Shown: piece after piece, positions 11,454-23,227 of the stretch
Position numbering within the stretch: the stretch's first letter is position 1
Layout of the letters: each line of letters starts with the position of its first letter
Source of the DNA: Rhizophagus clarus
Taxonomy: Eukaryota; Glomeromycota; Glomeromycetes; Glomerales; Glomeraceae
Reading direction: 5' to 3'
Assembly (NCBI GenBank): GCA_015698045.1
Contig: BLAL01000238.1
Location: 124,001 to 188,000, forward strand
Length of the DNA stretch: 64,000 nucleotides
The notes under the pieces: generated by a model
The model's input: the letters and a program-made list of their open reading frames with translations, nothing else
Told to the model about the DNA's origin: nothing
Databases searched by the model: none
Position numbers and translations under genes: made by a program

Positions 11454-12431
11454 GTATATATATATAAAACCAAAATTGGTTAATTTTGACTTCTGAAATA
11501 ATTAAAATAGTTAAAATGATTTTGACTTGGACCTTTCCAAAAGTTGAAATAGTTAAAATTACATTATAATCATATGATTTTTATAGTAAACAATAATATT
11601 AAATTCAAAATTAATGATCTTTGCATCTAGTAATTTGATTTTTATAATCTTTATATGGTTAAATTCAGCTTATCGAGAGGATTCTAATGATGTATGTTGC
11701 ATATTTGTAACTTTAATATTAATAGAGATATTCACGTTTAAAATTTGGTATTAAATAGTCTTATTACTCTTATAATAAACAATAATATTAAAATTTAAAG
11801 TTAATGATTTCTGCATTTAGTAATCTAATTTTTATGATTTTTATATAGTTGGATTCAGCTCATTAAGAGGATTCCAATGATATGTATTATGTATCTGTAA
11901 TATCAATATTATTCACGTTTAAATTTAGTATTAAATTATAATTATAAAAATCACATGACTATAACGTAATTTTGATTATTTTGACTTTAATTTTAATTTT
12001 TGACCTTTTCAAGTTAAAATATTTTAACTTTTAGATTTTAATTTAACTTTATATATAGTTGTATATCTTTATAATTGTAATGTAAATTTCTTTGTTTATA
12101 AATCTTTCATAATTTTTATAATTATATTAGTAAAAAATATCAATATTTTAAACCTTTACAAAAATATAAGATACACGTAAATTTATATTATAGGAGGCAT
12201 ATAAATTTATATTATAAGGAGATATGTAAATTTTTAAATTTAATAATTTATTTAGCCAATCAAAATTAATTAAATCATATAATTAAGAGAAATACATTTA
12301 TATATGGGAGTATATAAAATTTAGATTTATTATATAATAATATATACTAAAAATTTTTATATTATTTTATAATTTTTAAAATGATTATATATTAAATTTT
12401 ATTAAAATTAAATAATTATTGAAATAATTTT
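11454..12431. repeat. AT-rich region with a duplicated segment of about 180 bp
   Basis: 11570-11770 and 11755-11950 are imperfect tandem copies (words such as AAACAATAATATTAAA, GATTTTTATA, GATTCAGCTCAT/TTATCGAGAGGATTC). No coding potential. Confidence 0.5.
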
Positions 12432-13781
12432 ACTATTAGCAACTTTTTTTTTTTAGATGTTAAAATCATACAATCCTTTATTAAATATATAGAGGATTAC
12501 AATTTATAATCGCATCTAATTAATTAGAAGTACTTCCAGTTATAAACTGGTCTAATCATTTACCAATGTTAATAAATAATAAATTATATAATAAAATAAA
12601 TTATATAAAATAAACTAATCAATAAACTGACTAAATCTACATTATAAACCTAAAAAAAATAAAAAATAAGCAAAAATAATATAAAATTAAACAATCGAAA
12701 ATATCATTAAATTTTCAATTAAATCTAAAATCTTCTAAATAAAATCATGTTTAAATTCAATACCATATTATAAAAATATCCTTATAAACAATATAAAATT
12801 ATGATAATATTTATTAGAAAAATAATTTGATCTATAGAAGCATCTGCATACTTAGGATCTAAAGATCTGTCTTAAAAGTTTTAATGTAGCCTATAGTCAA
12901 GAACTATATTAAAGGAACCGTGATCATTTCACATTCAGTTCTACTATTTTAGTAAATAGGCAGTGGGTCAAATATAGAAACTTAAGGATCATCATATATT
13001 TTGCAGTCGTCATGCACAGTGTTGTACATTTTCAATGTTTGCAGCTTTTTTGGCTGTTCTGGACATGTCTGCGCACTGTCTGTATTCTTTTGTAACTTGA
13101 AAAACTCTACAAAAATTATATGTATTTATGTGTAATAGATATTAAAATACTTTTGCTAAGTAACGAAATAGGTTATCATAATAAAATTTTGAGGGGTTAT
13201 TATTTCTTTTTTGTGTAACCTATCCTGAACATTGTCCCGTGATAACACTGGTCATGCATAATAATAAAAGGCAAACCATTATTAAGTCTGCATATAGCCA
13301 AAAGTTGCATCCGTCTATGTAAAGAGGTGAGGGAAAAGGTGAGGTCATATGAAGTTAACATGTTAGATCTTGCTGTCTTATGAATACTGTGTGTCTATCC
13401 ACGCGTAATTCACCCTGATTAGCATCGTCATGTGTTGAAAGTATTTAAATTCTGTTGAAGTTGGTGAAGTGCCTAAAATCTTGTAAATATATTCACAAAC
13501 TACACAATTGCTTAACTCATTCTCATCTGAATAAGACGTGATTATGAGACATAGGTCTTTTAATAGAGTATTGTGTATCAAGGCCCATTTGTCCAAATAG
13601 CAGTAGCATTTGAATAGGTGATTTCCATGTTTCTTGTGCATCATTATAACCAGTACACTTAAAGGAAGCATATAATCTGAGTTTGTGTTAAGCTAAAATA
13701 TTACCCAGGAGAAGTGCTTTATGTGCTAACTTGATCATAAAACATAATAAACTGTTGATGGCCACTATTAGCAACTTTTTT
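12432..13781 (-). mobile_element. Retroposed insertion with 18-bp target duplication
   Basis: ACTATTAGCAACTTTTTT occurs exactly at 12432-12449 and at 13764-13781. Between them lies about 1.3 kb that begins with extra T residues on the plus strand, that is, a poly(A) tail on the minus strand, followed by AGATGTTAAAATCATACAAT. The same 3' end (poly-T, AGGTATTGAAAGCATACCTG) is found at 25940-26018, again next to a target duplication. The target ends in TTTTTT/AA, the preferred cut of L1-type endonucleases. This supports target-primed reverse transcription of a minus-strand element or transcript. The insert carries a 97-codon minus-strand open stretch (13378-13671) that I do not recognise. Confidence 0.75.
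13378..13671 (-). CDS. Unrecognised 97-codon open stretch within the retroposed insertion
   Basis: An open stretch with mixed composition (three Cys in CYCYLDK plus CVVCEY, several His) that is not low-complexity, unlike most AT-rich open stretches here. It lies on the same strand as the insertion's inferred transcript. No domain is recognised. It could be a fragment of the retroelement's protein or of a retrocopied cellular gene. Expression is doubtful. Confidence 0.25.
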   Translation of the reverse strand: MLPLSVLVIMMHKKHGNHLFKCYCYLDKWALIHNTLLKDLCLIITSYSDENELSNCVVCEYIYKILGTSPTSTEFKYFQHMTMLIRVNYAWIDTQYS

Positions 13782-14520
13782 AAATTAGTCAAATTATAAA
13801 ATTTAATAAATATTATAAATATATAAAATTTTATTTTACTATAATATGTACTTTACAATTAAAATTTTATTTAAATAAAAAAATTAGTAATTATTTATGT
13901 AAATTTTATAAATTTAATATTGGTTAATTTTACAAAAATTACAAATTTTAGATTTATCATAAATTTTATTAAAAAACTTACTTTTTATCCAATATGTTTT
14001 CTGATTTCTTGTAAAAAATTACATATATTTATTTATTTAAAAGTAATACTTATATTTTACTAACAAGTTTAATCAAAAGGCTGTAGTTATAAAAGTTAGT
14101 TCAATATAAAATTTTATATAAGTATTATATTAAAAAAAAAGACATTTAAATAAATAAAATAAAGCCTAAAGAATAAAAATATATTAAATTTTATAATATA
14201 TAATTTAAGAAAAATTATTTTATATAAAAATTAAAAATCATAATTTATTAGTAATTATAGTAGGTGTGATCTTTCTACTGATTGATAGTGTATAGTAAGA
14301 AATTTTCATTAAAAAAATAGAAAATTAATTAGTTTAATTATTTTTTACCATATAATAATTATTATGCTTACTGTATATTGCATTATAAATATGATTCTAT
14401 AAAAATATGATTTTATAATGAGGTTTAAAGTTATAGATAACAACTTAACATCATTTTATGATTTATCAACTCATGCATTAGCCTAATTTGCAAATAAATT
14501 AAATCTAATTTCATTATTCT
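13782..14520. other. AT-rich spacer downstream of POP5
   Basis: Only A/T-rich sequence with no conserved frame; the POP5 3' UTR probably lies at its right end. Confidence 0.4.
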
Positions 14521-15256
14521 TCATTGTTCCATAGCCATAATTTGACTTTTAGACTGTTTAAATAATTCATCAATATCAATAAACTTATTATCATCTAAAA
14601 TTAAAATTAATATTAAATCATATCATGTTAAAAGAATAATATATGAATAATTTATTACCATGTAATTCAGCATGTCTTTTTAACAACAATATTTGATCTC
14701 TATCATAATTAATAGCAGACAATTGACATTGTTTTATTGTTCCTAATTTAAGAGTAATTTATAATTAAAATTATTATTTAATTAATTATTATTATTTCTT
14801 TTTTTTTTTTAAAAAAAAGTCAAAAAAAGGTCTTTATAGTACCTCCTAAATGTAATACGCGTATAAGGCACCTTCTCGTTTTTATTTGGGTAATAAAAGT
14901 CATTGCTCCCCAAACGATGTGATAATGATCTCTTGATATTCTTAGTACACCGATATTTGTGAACGGAGAAAAATATTTTACTAGAATATATGATGGACAA
15001 TATTTATTAAAATCATAAAAAAGTATATTGTTAAGGCTACTGGAAAAATTCGAATACCACTAATGGAAGCTGCAATGCATCCAACACCATAATCGCCAAA
15101 ATTTATTTGTACTGAATCTTTTATAGCAGAATAAACGTCACGAGTAGATAAGGCTTCTTGTTTTCGTGAAGAAGAAAATGAGGAAGAAGAGTGGAGGTGA
15201 GAATTATCTTCAAATATAACTTCGAATAGGAGCCAACGATTCTTTAATCGGACCAT
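14521..15256 (-). CDS. POP5: POP5-family subunit of RNase P / RNase MRP
   Basis: Protein subunit of the ribonucleoprotein enzymes that process tRNA 5' ends and pre-rRNA in the nucleus/nucleolus. Four minus-strand exons give 164 residues: 15256-15058, 14980-14843, 14742-14659 and 14594-14521. All introns are phase 1 and short, with donors GTATTC, GTACTA and GTAATA and acceptors ending TAG. The N terminus MVRLKNRWLLFEV, the block INFGDYGVGCIAASISVKYF formed across intron 1, DHYHIVWGAMTFI, and RVLHLGGTIKQCQ formed across intron 2 are hallmark positions of the Rpp14/Pop5 family, and the length matches the animal protein (about 163). A serine-rich insert (residues about 22-31) lies after the first strand. 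The start is the first Met. Splicing is predicted from sequence only. Confidence 0.93.
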
Positions 15257-18040
15257 ATCAACAAAAGTATAAAAAACGATAGAATGATAGATTCAATGAT
15301 TATCACCTGACGATCACAATTTCGATTTTTTTAGACAAAGTAACCCTCGAATGAGCAGAGTTTCATCGAATAAAAGAAATTATATTGATAAATTACTCGA
15401 AACTACAACTTTGCTAGTATGTACATCACTTGACAGATTAAATTATACAATGACCAAGTAATGGCTGGTTAGATATTGATTATTCTGTTGGTCTTCATTT
15501 TCTGAATTGCATAACTGAGACAAAAGTATTCAATTTTACTGCAAAGGATATAAGAACAAAACTTTAATGCTAAAGAAGAGTGATCATAATACCGGTATTA
15601 CTTTCATCTGTCTGGAGGTAATCCGCATCTGGAGACAAACTAAATATGTGATTTACTTCTGCCGACAAAAACAAGATCTAAATCACAAGTTCTAGAAAGT
15701 AATAATCAATTGCTAGGAAGGACCAAGGTGTTGAGCGACTTGTGTTTCATTTTTATGTTAAAAATATGGTCTTGAAGAAATACTATCATTCGATTACACA
15801 CACACACACATATATATATATCAATTCTTTGGTCTTTATGATCGTTAACTTCAACTTATTATTCGTAAAAGCTTCCTTTACAATAACAACATTTTTCAAT
15901 AGGAAATTCGAATAATGCAAATAAAAAAGAAGAGACACAGTCATCGGCACTTCTTGTCATTATCTGCTAATTCTTCCTATATCAGACCATTGCTCACGCA
16001 ATTCAAAAGAATCCGTATTCAAAATTTTATCCTTTTTAGAACTTTAACATGAAAAGACGAGTAATTGAGCAAAATTTTGATTTGAATCAATATTTATTGT
16101 GTCAGTAAGGTATATAGTGGAAGATATTGATAAACGACGGATTATATCAAAATCTTAGAAAGCAGGACTGTAGGGTATTCTCATTTTTTACATGAAGTAA
16201 ATTTACTATTTTATTATAATATTAATTTTGTACCCTGAAATTTATACAACCTTTTTTTTTTTTTTTTTTGTAAATAATTGAGTAGCCATTACAAGGACAT
16301 TTCATGAATGCTATTAAGCCACGACTTACCTCCTTTGATCGAATTATATTCTTCTTAATTGTTTGAAAATCAACGTATTTTAACAAATTTGAACCAGTAT
16401 TAGAAGGTCATTATGTTGTTTAACCCGATTTTAATGGCAAGATAACATAATACAAAAAAATTTGACCGCCAATTTTTTGATATGCGGCCCCGTATTGAAG
16501 AAGTTGATGAGTAATCTCCGTTCCGGAAAATCGAGGATTTTCTCTCTGTGTGCGTGCGTGCGTGCGTGCGTGAGTCGGTTGTTTCAAACTAACAATCAAC
16601 AGATAAGCTGATCGACATTAGATAAATAATATCACATATTCAACTTTAATCCGTTCTATAATAATAATAGTACATAACAAATAAAGTAAACGGACATAAG
16701 CGAAAGTGTTATTACTAAAAATATCACATATAAACTGAATAGCCGAGAATACGAACGTATGATTTGAAAGAATCAGTTTATTTTTATGACGTATTTATGA
16801 GTACGCAGTATCATGATGCGGTAAGGACCGAATTTTATCCATTATTGATTCATAATTACCACATGGATTTGATCTACAAACTTATTAATAGAAACATGCG
16901 CAGCAAATAAAGCATAGCCGGAAAAATAATATATACAGGTACATAGTGTATAAATTAAGAAAGATCTGATGAATTCAACTATTCGGAGATTCATTACATA
17001 TAAATTTATTATCGGAAATACTAAAACTTAGAAACTAAATGACGTTTGAAAAATTGCTTAACTAAAAATATAAAAACCATTTTTTTTTTGGATGACTCAT
17101 TTATTGAAAATTTTCTTTGATTATAATCACTCCTGACTAAGAAATATATACCACATGAGGTTACAATTAAATAATTTTCCGAAAACCAAACATCTAATAA
17201 TATTTCAAAAGAAAGAAAAAATTAACAAATTTCATTGTTAATGAAAATTTCTATATTTAAATTGTTTTTATTATATTTATATATTTTAAAACGTAAATAA
17301 TGTAATAAATTATTTTTTTTTCTTTGTACATAAAAATATACTAGTACAGTATATTAAATTATTAATTATTATTATTATTATTACTTACATGGAATTGGAT
17401 GACGCAACATTACAAAGATGAATTCATACACATAATTTTAACACGGAGTTAATCCATCAAAATCCTTTCATTAGTGATTCTCATTGCATATAACTCAAAA
17501 TAACACACATTATCTTTCTATAAAAGGAAGAAAATTAAGAAAATTTTAACCTAAATAGATCATCACAATGTGTTTTCGGTTGGTCATCTCTTTTAAATTC
17601 TCATACACTTAGGGTTATATGTTGTTAATATGCGTTGGAAATACCAAACCCAAAACAATGTGTCTTAAAATGTACCAATCAAATTTAATTATCGGACTAT
17701 TTATTGTCCAATAATGGAATTTTAGTTATTGATCACATGGCTTTATTATATGTGTATGATCGGTATCTATAAAAACATACAACAAACATTTGAAACAATA
17801 TTTATTTTTGCTGCGCCATTTTGATTTTGATTTCGTATGGAAAATGTTTCCTTTTTATTGATTGGTTCTCAACTTTGAAACAATTATTCTGTAAAGGAAG
17901 TCCGCCGGAGAAAATTTTTTCTATTTAACGAATATTCTTTATTACCGTATTTGGTTTGAATTTCGATTTGATTGTGATAATTAAATGGTCTTTTTTAAGA
18001 TACCAATCGATTTAATTCTTAAAATTTATTTGTTGAAACT

Positions 18041-18071
<31 letters not shown>

Positions 18072-19930
18072 TGGGAAGCGAATGATCGAATGCATGTAAT
18101 GATTTAAGTAATTACATTTATTGTTTACTTTGAAAGAATAATTGTTAACTGCGGAATGTTATATAGTTAATAACTGTTTCATTTTTCTTTTTCGAAATTT
18201 CTTATTGTGAGAATTTTCGTTATGCTTTGCTTGTATGTTTATAATTTATGTTTGTGTTTAATTTGTACGAAACTTTTTATGTGTCCTTTGTTGTTTTGTT
18301 ACTTTAAAAAGTCTTTTTTTTAATCACCTGTTTAATCACCAAACGGATTTGCATCCGCGTAAAAAATAAGAGGAAAAAAAATAAAAAAATAAAAAATAAA
18401 ATAAAATAAAATAAAACGCGTTACGGCTTTTCTAAATCAAATGAAGATTAATCTTAAAGAATAGCGGTTGCATGATTGTAAAAATAAGTGTTTTGTATTT
18501 GTATTTTTTATTTTTATTTTTTATTTATTCTACCATTTATGGTCATAAAAAAAAGTGTTACTCAAAGGACTTACCGAATATCTTTTCAATAAATCATACG
18601 GTGTTTCATTTAAATAAAAATAATTCAATACTCCCAACTTGGAATTCTTTGTAATTGGTTATTTTTAGTTTATTTGAGGATCAAGAGATTTTCACTAAAC
18701 CCGTATTTGTACGTAATTCATTTTTTTTTTTTTTTTTTTTTTGATTCCGATATTAGTTTCTATTTATATTTCAATATTTAAATTTTTGAAGAAAATTTCC
18801 TTATTCTCTCAAAATCTTTTTCCTCCAGTTTACCTTTTTCCTCAATTTCCTTCCAAAAATGGAAATTTTCTCTTCTCTGTTTCAAATAATAAAATATACA
18901 TTTATATACATGTCATATATATATTCTTTTTTTGCAACAATATAATAATAAACAAAAAACGATACCCTTTGTTATATTCATTTACCATGTCCAAAAATGG
19001 TTTCAAACGTCAATATTTTCATCTGGGATTATCGTTTCGGGATAAAATTCTATGTTGGGTAAACTAAAAACCTAATGATCAACTAAATACAACGAAAAAT
19101 GTCTCTTATTGGTTGAATCTGAACGTTCTTCGTTTGATATACAAATGTACCATGCTTGTTTTGTGTAGCAACACATTTCGGTTGTGCTCTCACCCTGAGT
19201 CGTGTTCACCCAAACAAATTGTGACCTTTTGAGCCTGCTTTTTAACCAACGTTTTCCTGAACAAACATCTTTTACTTTGGTTGACGTCTGAGTTTTTTCT
19301 TCAATACTGCCCTTGCTGGCCCCCACACTTTCCTTTAATCTCTCTATTTTTTATCCTCTCTTTTCCTCTTTTTTTTTTAATAGGTCTTTATAACCCTTAT
19401 TAACATCTTTAGTAATAGTGCTCGACTTTCTTTAGACCTTGCAAGTCTTGGTTTTTTACAAAAATATTAAAATAAAAAAAATAAATACGGGAATATTTCT
19501 TTTCACCATCTATACTCATTTACCACCCGAATAACCTTCTTATATCTTATTTTTCCTTTTCCCTTTTCCTCTTTTTATCTCCATCTTTTTACTTCCCGAA
19601 GTTCTTTTTAAAAAAAAAAAAACATAAAGGTGTTTGCCTTTTGTAAAGGTATGGAACAAAATTTTCTTTTTCTCTTCGACTAATACATAAATATATACAA
19701 AAAAATTACATATATATTTTGTATATATTTATTTATTCGTATATGAGTGTGTGTGTGTTTGTATAATGAAAAAAAAAACACAATAGTTTTACCTTTTAGT
19801 CTAGCGTCCTTAGCAATTCAAAACGTCACCATGAAACTCGATAAACTATAAGGCTGGCCAAAAAAAGATCTCTTGATTTTTTTATCGACTTCTTTGGTCG
19901 TTTATATTTGGCGTATAGTCTATAGTTTCT
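15257..19930. other. Long non-coding interval between POP5 and the homeodomain gene
   Basis: No convincing exon was found. It contains an (AC)n(AT)n microsatellite at about 15796-15822, a (GTGC)n tract at about 16548-16572, a poly-A run at 18049-18070, pyrimidine-rich CT tracts at 19330-19600 and an A/T-rich body. Small open stretches at 18472-18654, 18741-19067 and 19072-19326 are low-complexity or lack any family resemblance and are not called. Confidence 0.45.
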
Positions 19931-19934
19931 GCAA

Positions 19935-19943
19935 TATATAAAG
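19935..19943 (+). promoter_or_regulatory. Candidate TATA box upstream of the homeodomain gene
   Basis: TATATAAAG is followed by a locally GC-richer segment (ACAGCTCCGAGTGGTGCG). It lies about 750 bp before the start codon, so it would imply a long, CT- and homopolymer-rich leader. This is a sequence match only; many TATA-like words occur in this AT-rich DNA. Confidence 0.3.
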
Positions 19944-20067
19944 GACAGCTCCGAGTGGTGCGCTGTTGCATATAGGGTTGGTGAAGTTTGTAACAGTAAC
20001 ACTTATATAACCTTAAAACTTGCTATCCTTTATATATATCAGTTTAGTCATTCATCCGTCGCACTTT

Positions 20068-20588
20068 AAAAAAAAAAAATTTTTTTTTTTTAATCGTCGT
20101 AATATTGACTGTAGTACACCGACACATCATTTTAAATCTATAAATACCTCGTCAAACTTTTCGGACTCAAAATATTTTCACAAAAAAAAAAAAAAAAAAA
20201 AGTGTTGTTGTTGATATCATCTTCACCTATAAGTCCCTTCCCCCTTTCCCTTTTCCATACACACACATTATCACCAGTGGCTTCTATAACTTCGATTTAT
20301 ATTATTTAGACAATAGAAATAGATAATAGATTTATTCATTCATTAATTTACAACAAACAAAATTCACACACACACGTACATATGTTTATTATTTAATTCT
20401 TATTTATTCTAAAAAATTTTATATATATTATATATATATATATTGTATCTAATTTAACTTGATTTATTTATTTATTTCATTAACAACAGGAATACCAAAA
20501 ATATACTTCCTTTATTCTCCATTAGGAAGAAGATAAAAAGTCGAGCCTTGCTATTTGCAACAGGGTTTCTTTAAAAAAAATTCCATCC

Positions 20589-20600
<12 letters not shown>
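20068..20600. repeat. Homopolymer A/T blocks in the leader of the homeodomain gene
   Basis: Back-to-back A and T runs occur at about 20068-20090, a poly-A at about 20182-20200, and a T-run/A-run junction at about 20589-20618. Each could fold back on itself as a perfect A:T hairpin in RNA. Similar junctions occur downstream at about 23540, 23730, 24290 and 24725. Confidence 0.6.
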
Positions 20601-20619
<19 letters not shown>

Positions 20620-20690
20620 CATTTCTTTAATCCTTCTTTTAGTAGTATTCTATTTTAAAAAACCCCATCATCACACATAAAATCGAAATC

Positions 20691-23227
20691 ATGACTGATT
20701 TTTTAGTGAACGAAAGACCCGCCAAAAGAGCCTTCTTAGGTTCCAACAATACTTCCAACTTTTTTGATGAAGATGAAGAACAATACTTTGCTTTCAGTAA
20801 AGCATCTTCTGATTTCCCAATGGTTGTGACAAATACTTCATCTATCATGCCAAATCATCAAAATGTATCTCAACATACTATTGGTGATAGTAAAGATGGC
20901 ACTGTCATGGATTCCTCGAGTTCAGCGAACTCGATTTCAAATAACGTTTCTCATAATCATTCGATGGCTACTATTGATGATGTTAAAATGAATACTTCTA
21001 ATAATAGTAATAACAAGGGCACTGGTGCAAATACAACAGACGTCACCAATGTTAACTGCAAGGCTGAGCCAAGCAGCAAGGAGTCCACTGATAATGTTAA
21101 TAAAATTGGCAAGTCCAACTCTGTCAAATCACCATCAACCACATCTTCCTCTCAACCATCAACCAACAACTCTCAACCTCCACCATCAACGAATAATAAG
21201 AAGCGAACTCGTGCTACCCCCGAACAATTAGCGATCTTAGAAGATACATTTAAAACTAATACCTCCCCAAATAGTAAAGTTCGTGAAGCTTTAGCCGAAA
21301 AAGTAAACATGTCCGAGCGATCAATTCAAATTTGGTTCCAAAATCGCCGTGCTAAAATGAAGGCAATGCAAAAACGTGCTCATTTAATGATTAATCAAGA
21401 TACGATTGGTCATCATTTTATGGCTTGTATACCTGGTTATGGTCCTCATAATTTGTATCCTTTCCGTATGCCTATTCATCAACGTATAGCTTTACCTAGA
21501 TCTTATAGTGCTAATGATCTTAATCTTAATAATGTCGCACTCGGAATGCGTCCTAATCCAAATACTACAGGACTTGGTATTACTGTACCTCAAGTTCCTC
21601 AAGGATTTTGGCCTTCTGGTCCTTTAACAGCTCCAATTACCTCTTTAAATACAAATGAACATTTAATGAATGGTTTTCCTTTTTCGGCTAATCCACTTGT
21701 AGCTGCACAACAACAATCTCAGACACAACGTTTCCCAATTTCTCCTAGTGCTAGTCCTAATTCTAATTCCATGAATACTGCACAAGCTCTACGTCTTGTA
21801 GTAAATCCTACTAATGGTATACCAATTAAAATGAATGGTAAGTGAAATGATTCGCATATATAGGATATGATATATATATATATATATATTTATTTATTTA
21901 TTTATTTATTTTATGAATTAATCATTATTATTATTTAGATCAAACATCCGTATCTCAACCTCAACCTCAACCTCAACAGTTCACACCGCCTCAAGAATTC
22001 ATCACTCCAGCTTTTAATAACAATAACAACACATTAGTTTCAGTTATTTCATGTGAGACTCTTACAATAGGAACATGGCGTCGCATTCTAACAATGTCAT
22101 CACCCACAGATCTTTTGTGCTATTATACCTTACCTCAGAATATATTCACTTATCATATTACTAATGAGAACACTCAATTCAAGATGGAGTTTTCACTTTC
22201 TGATATCTTTTCAGTTGAATATCGACCTATTGATGATGTTCATTCACAAATTGCAATTGAAGTTAAAGAATCACCTTCCTTCTTTATGGAGTCACCTCAT
22301 GGTGGATGGAATATGTGCAAAGATTTCACTGAAGATCGACAAGCATCTCGACACACCAGACATGTGTTGAAAGGTCGTTCCACCGTAATGAAACCACAAC
22401 TTATTAAACTTATGCAAGACGATCCAAACCTTGCTAAAGTTGTAACAATATTTGATACTCCAGCACCGGCTGATCCGTTAAGCCCAGATATGACCGAAGA
22501 TAATAATAATGTCATAATTAACAATAATGGTCAAGAGGAAAATCACCCTCGTCGTTCATCCTTCCCAGTTAGTGGATCAATCGCTAATAATTTGCAATAT
22601 TCAAATTCTCTAAAAGGGGACAGCAAACCTGATATGAATCTCTTAAGACAGGCTTGCACACGCCGATCTGCCTCAGCTCCATTATCACCGTCGGAAGATA
22701 ATAAGAATTCTTTGTTAGTAACTCAAGATGATGCATTACAAATTAATACTTCAACAAATTTCCTTAATATGTTTAACAAAGCCGAAATGACTCAAAGTTC
22801 TCCGGAATTCTGCTCTTCACCAATGGAACTAAACTCTTCATCTCCATCTACTCCTCTTGATGTATTTGACAATTCTCCAACCTTAATGGATTCATCACCA
22901 CTCTTAAATCAAGATCCTTTTTCTTTATCTTCACATAATTTAAGTAATCTTACCATGGATTCTACTTCGACTTTATTGTCCGATGAACAAGTTGCTGCTG
23001 CCATGGTTACATTTGCACCATCAATGACAGGAAATGTATCCGGCGAAGATTTCGCAAACATGTTCAACACAGTGAGTAGCGGGTCAGATACCGCTTCAGA
23101 CGTGAGCGAATTTTTGACCTTTAATGATACATACGAAAATATCGCCGGTAATGACAATTTTTCTTCTAACAACATGATGAATCTTGATGCTTCTGCTTGG
23201 GTCGGGGATGTTGCTTACTGCAATTGA
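20691..23227 (+). CDS. Homeodomain transcription factor (Phx1/Pho2-like fungal regulator)
   Basis: Two exons, 20691-21837 and 21939-23227, joined at G|GTAAGT...TTTAG give 811 residues. The homeodomain (about residues 170-229) starts KKRTRATPEQLAILEDTF and has helix-3 IQIWFQNRRAKMKAM, with the invariant W, F, N and R. It is flanked by Ser/Thr/Asn-rich disordered regions and a Gln-Pro tract at the exon junction. After this comes a second conserved region (about residues 417-500: TLTIGTWRRI, DLLCYYTLPQNIFTYHI, FKMEFSLSDIFSVEY), which fungal homeodomain regulators of the Phx1/Pho2 type carry. In those fungi the family controls phosphate, nutrient or stationary-phase responses; the role here is inferred. 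It is a nuclear protein. The acidic, Ser-rich C terminus may be an activation domain. An AATAAA lies at about 23429. The start is the first Met after an A-rich context (AAATCATGA). Confidence 0.93.

Noticed and set aside
18741..19326. Two open stretches (108 codons plus strand, 84 codons minus strand) upstream of the homeodomain gene
   Set aside because: The first is T-rich low-complexity sequence; the second has no family resemblance and no promoter or splice context.
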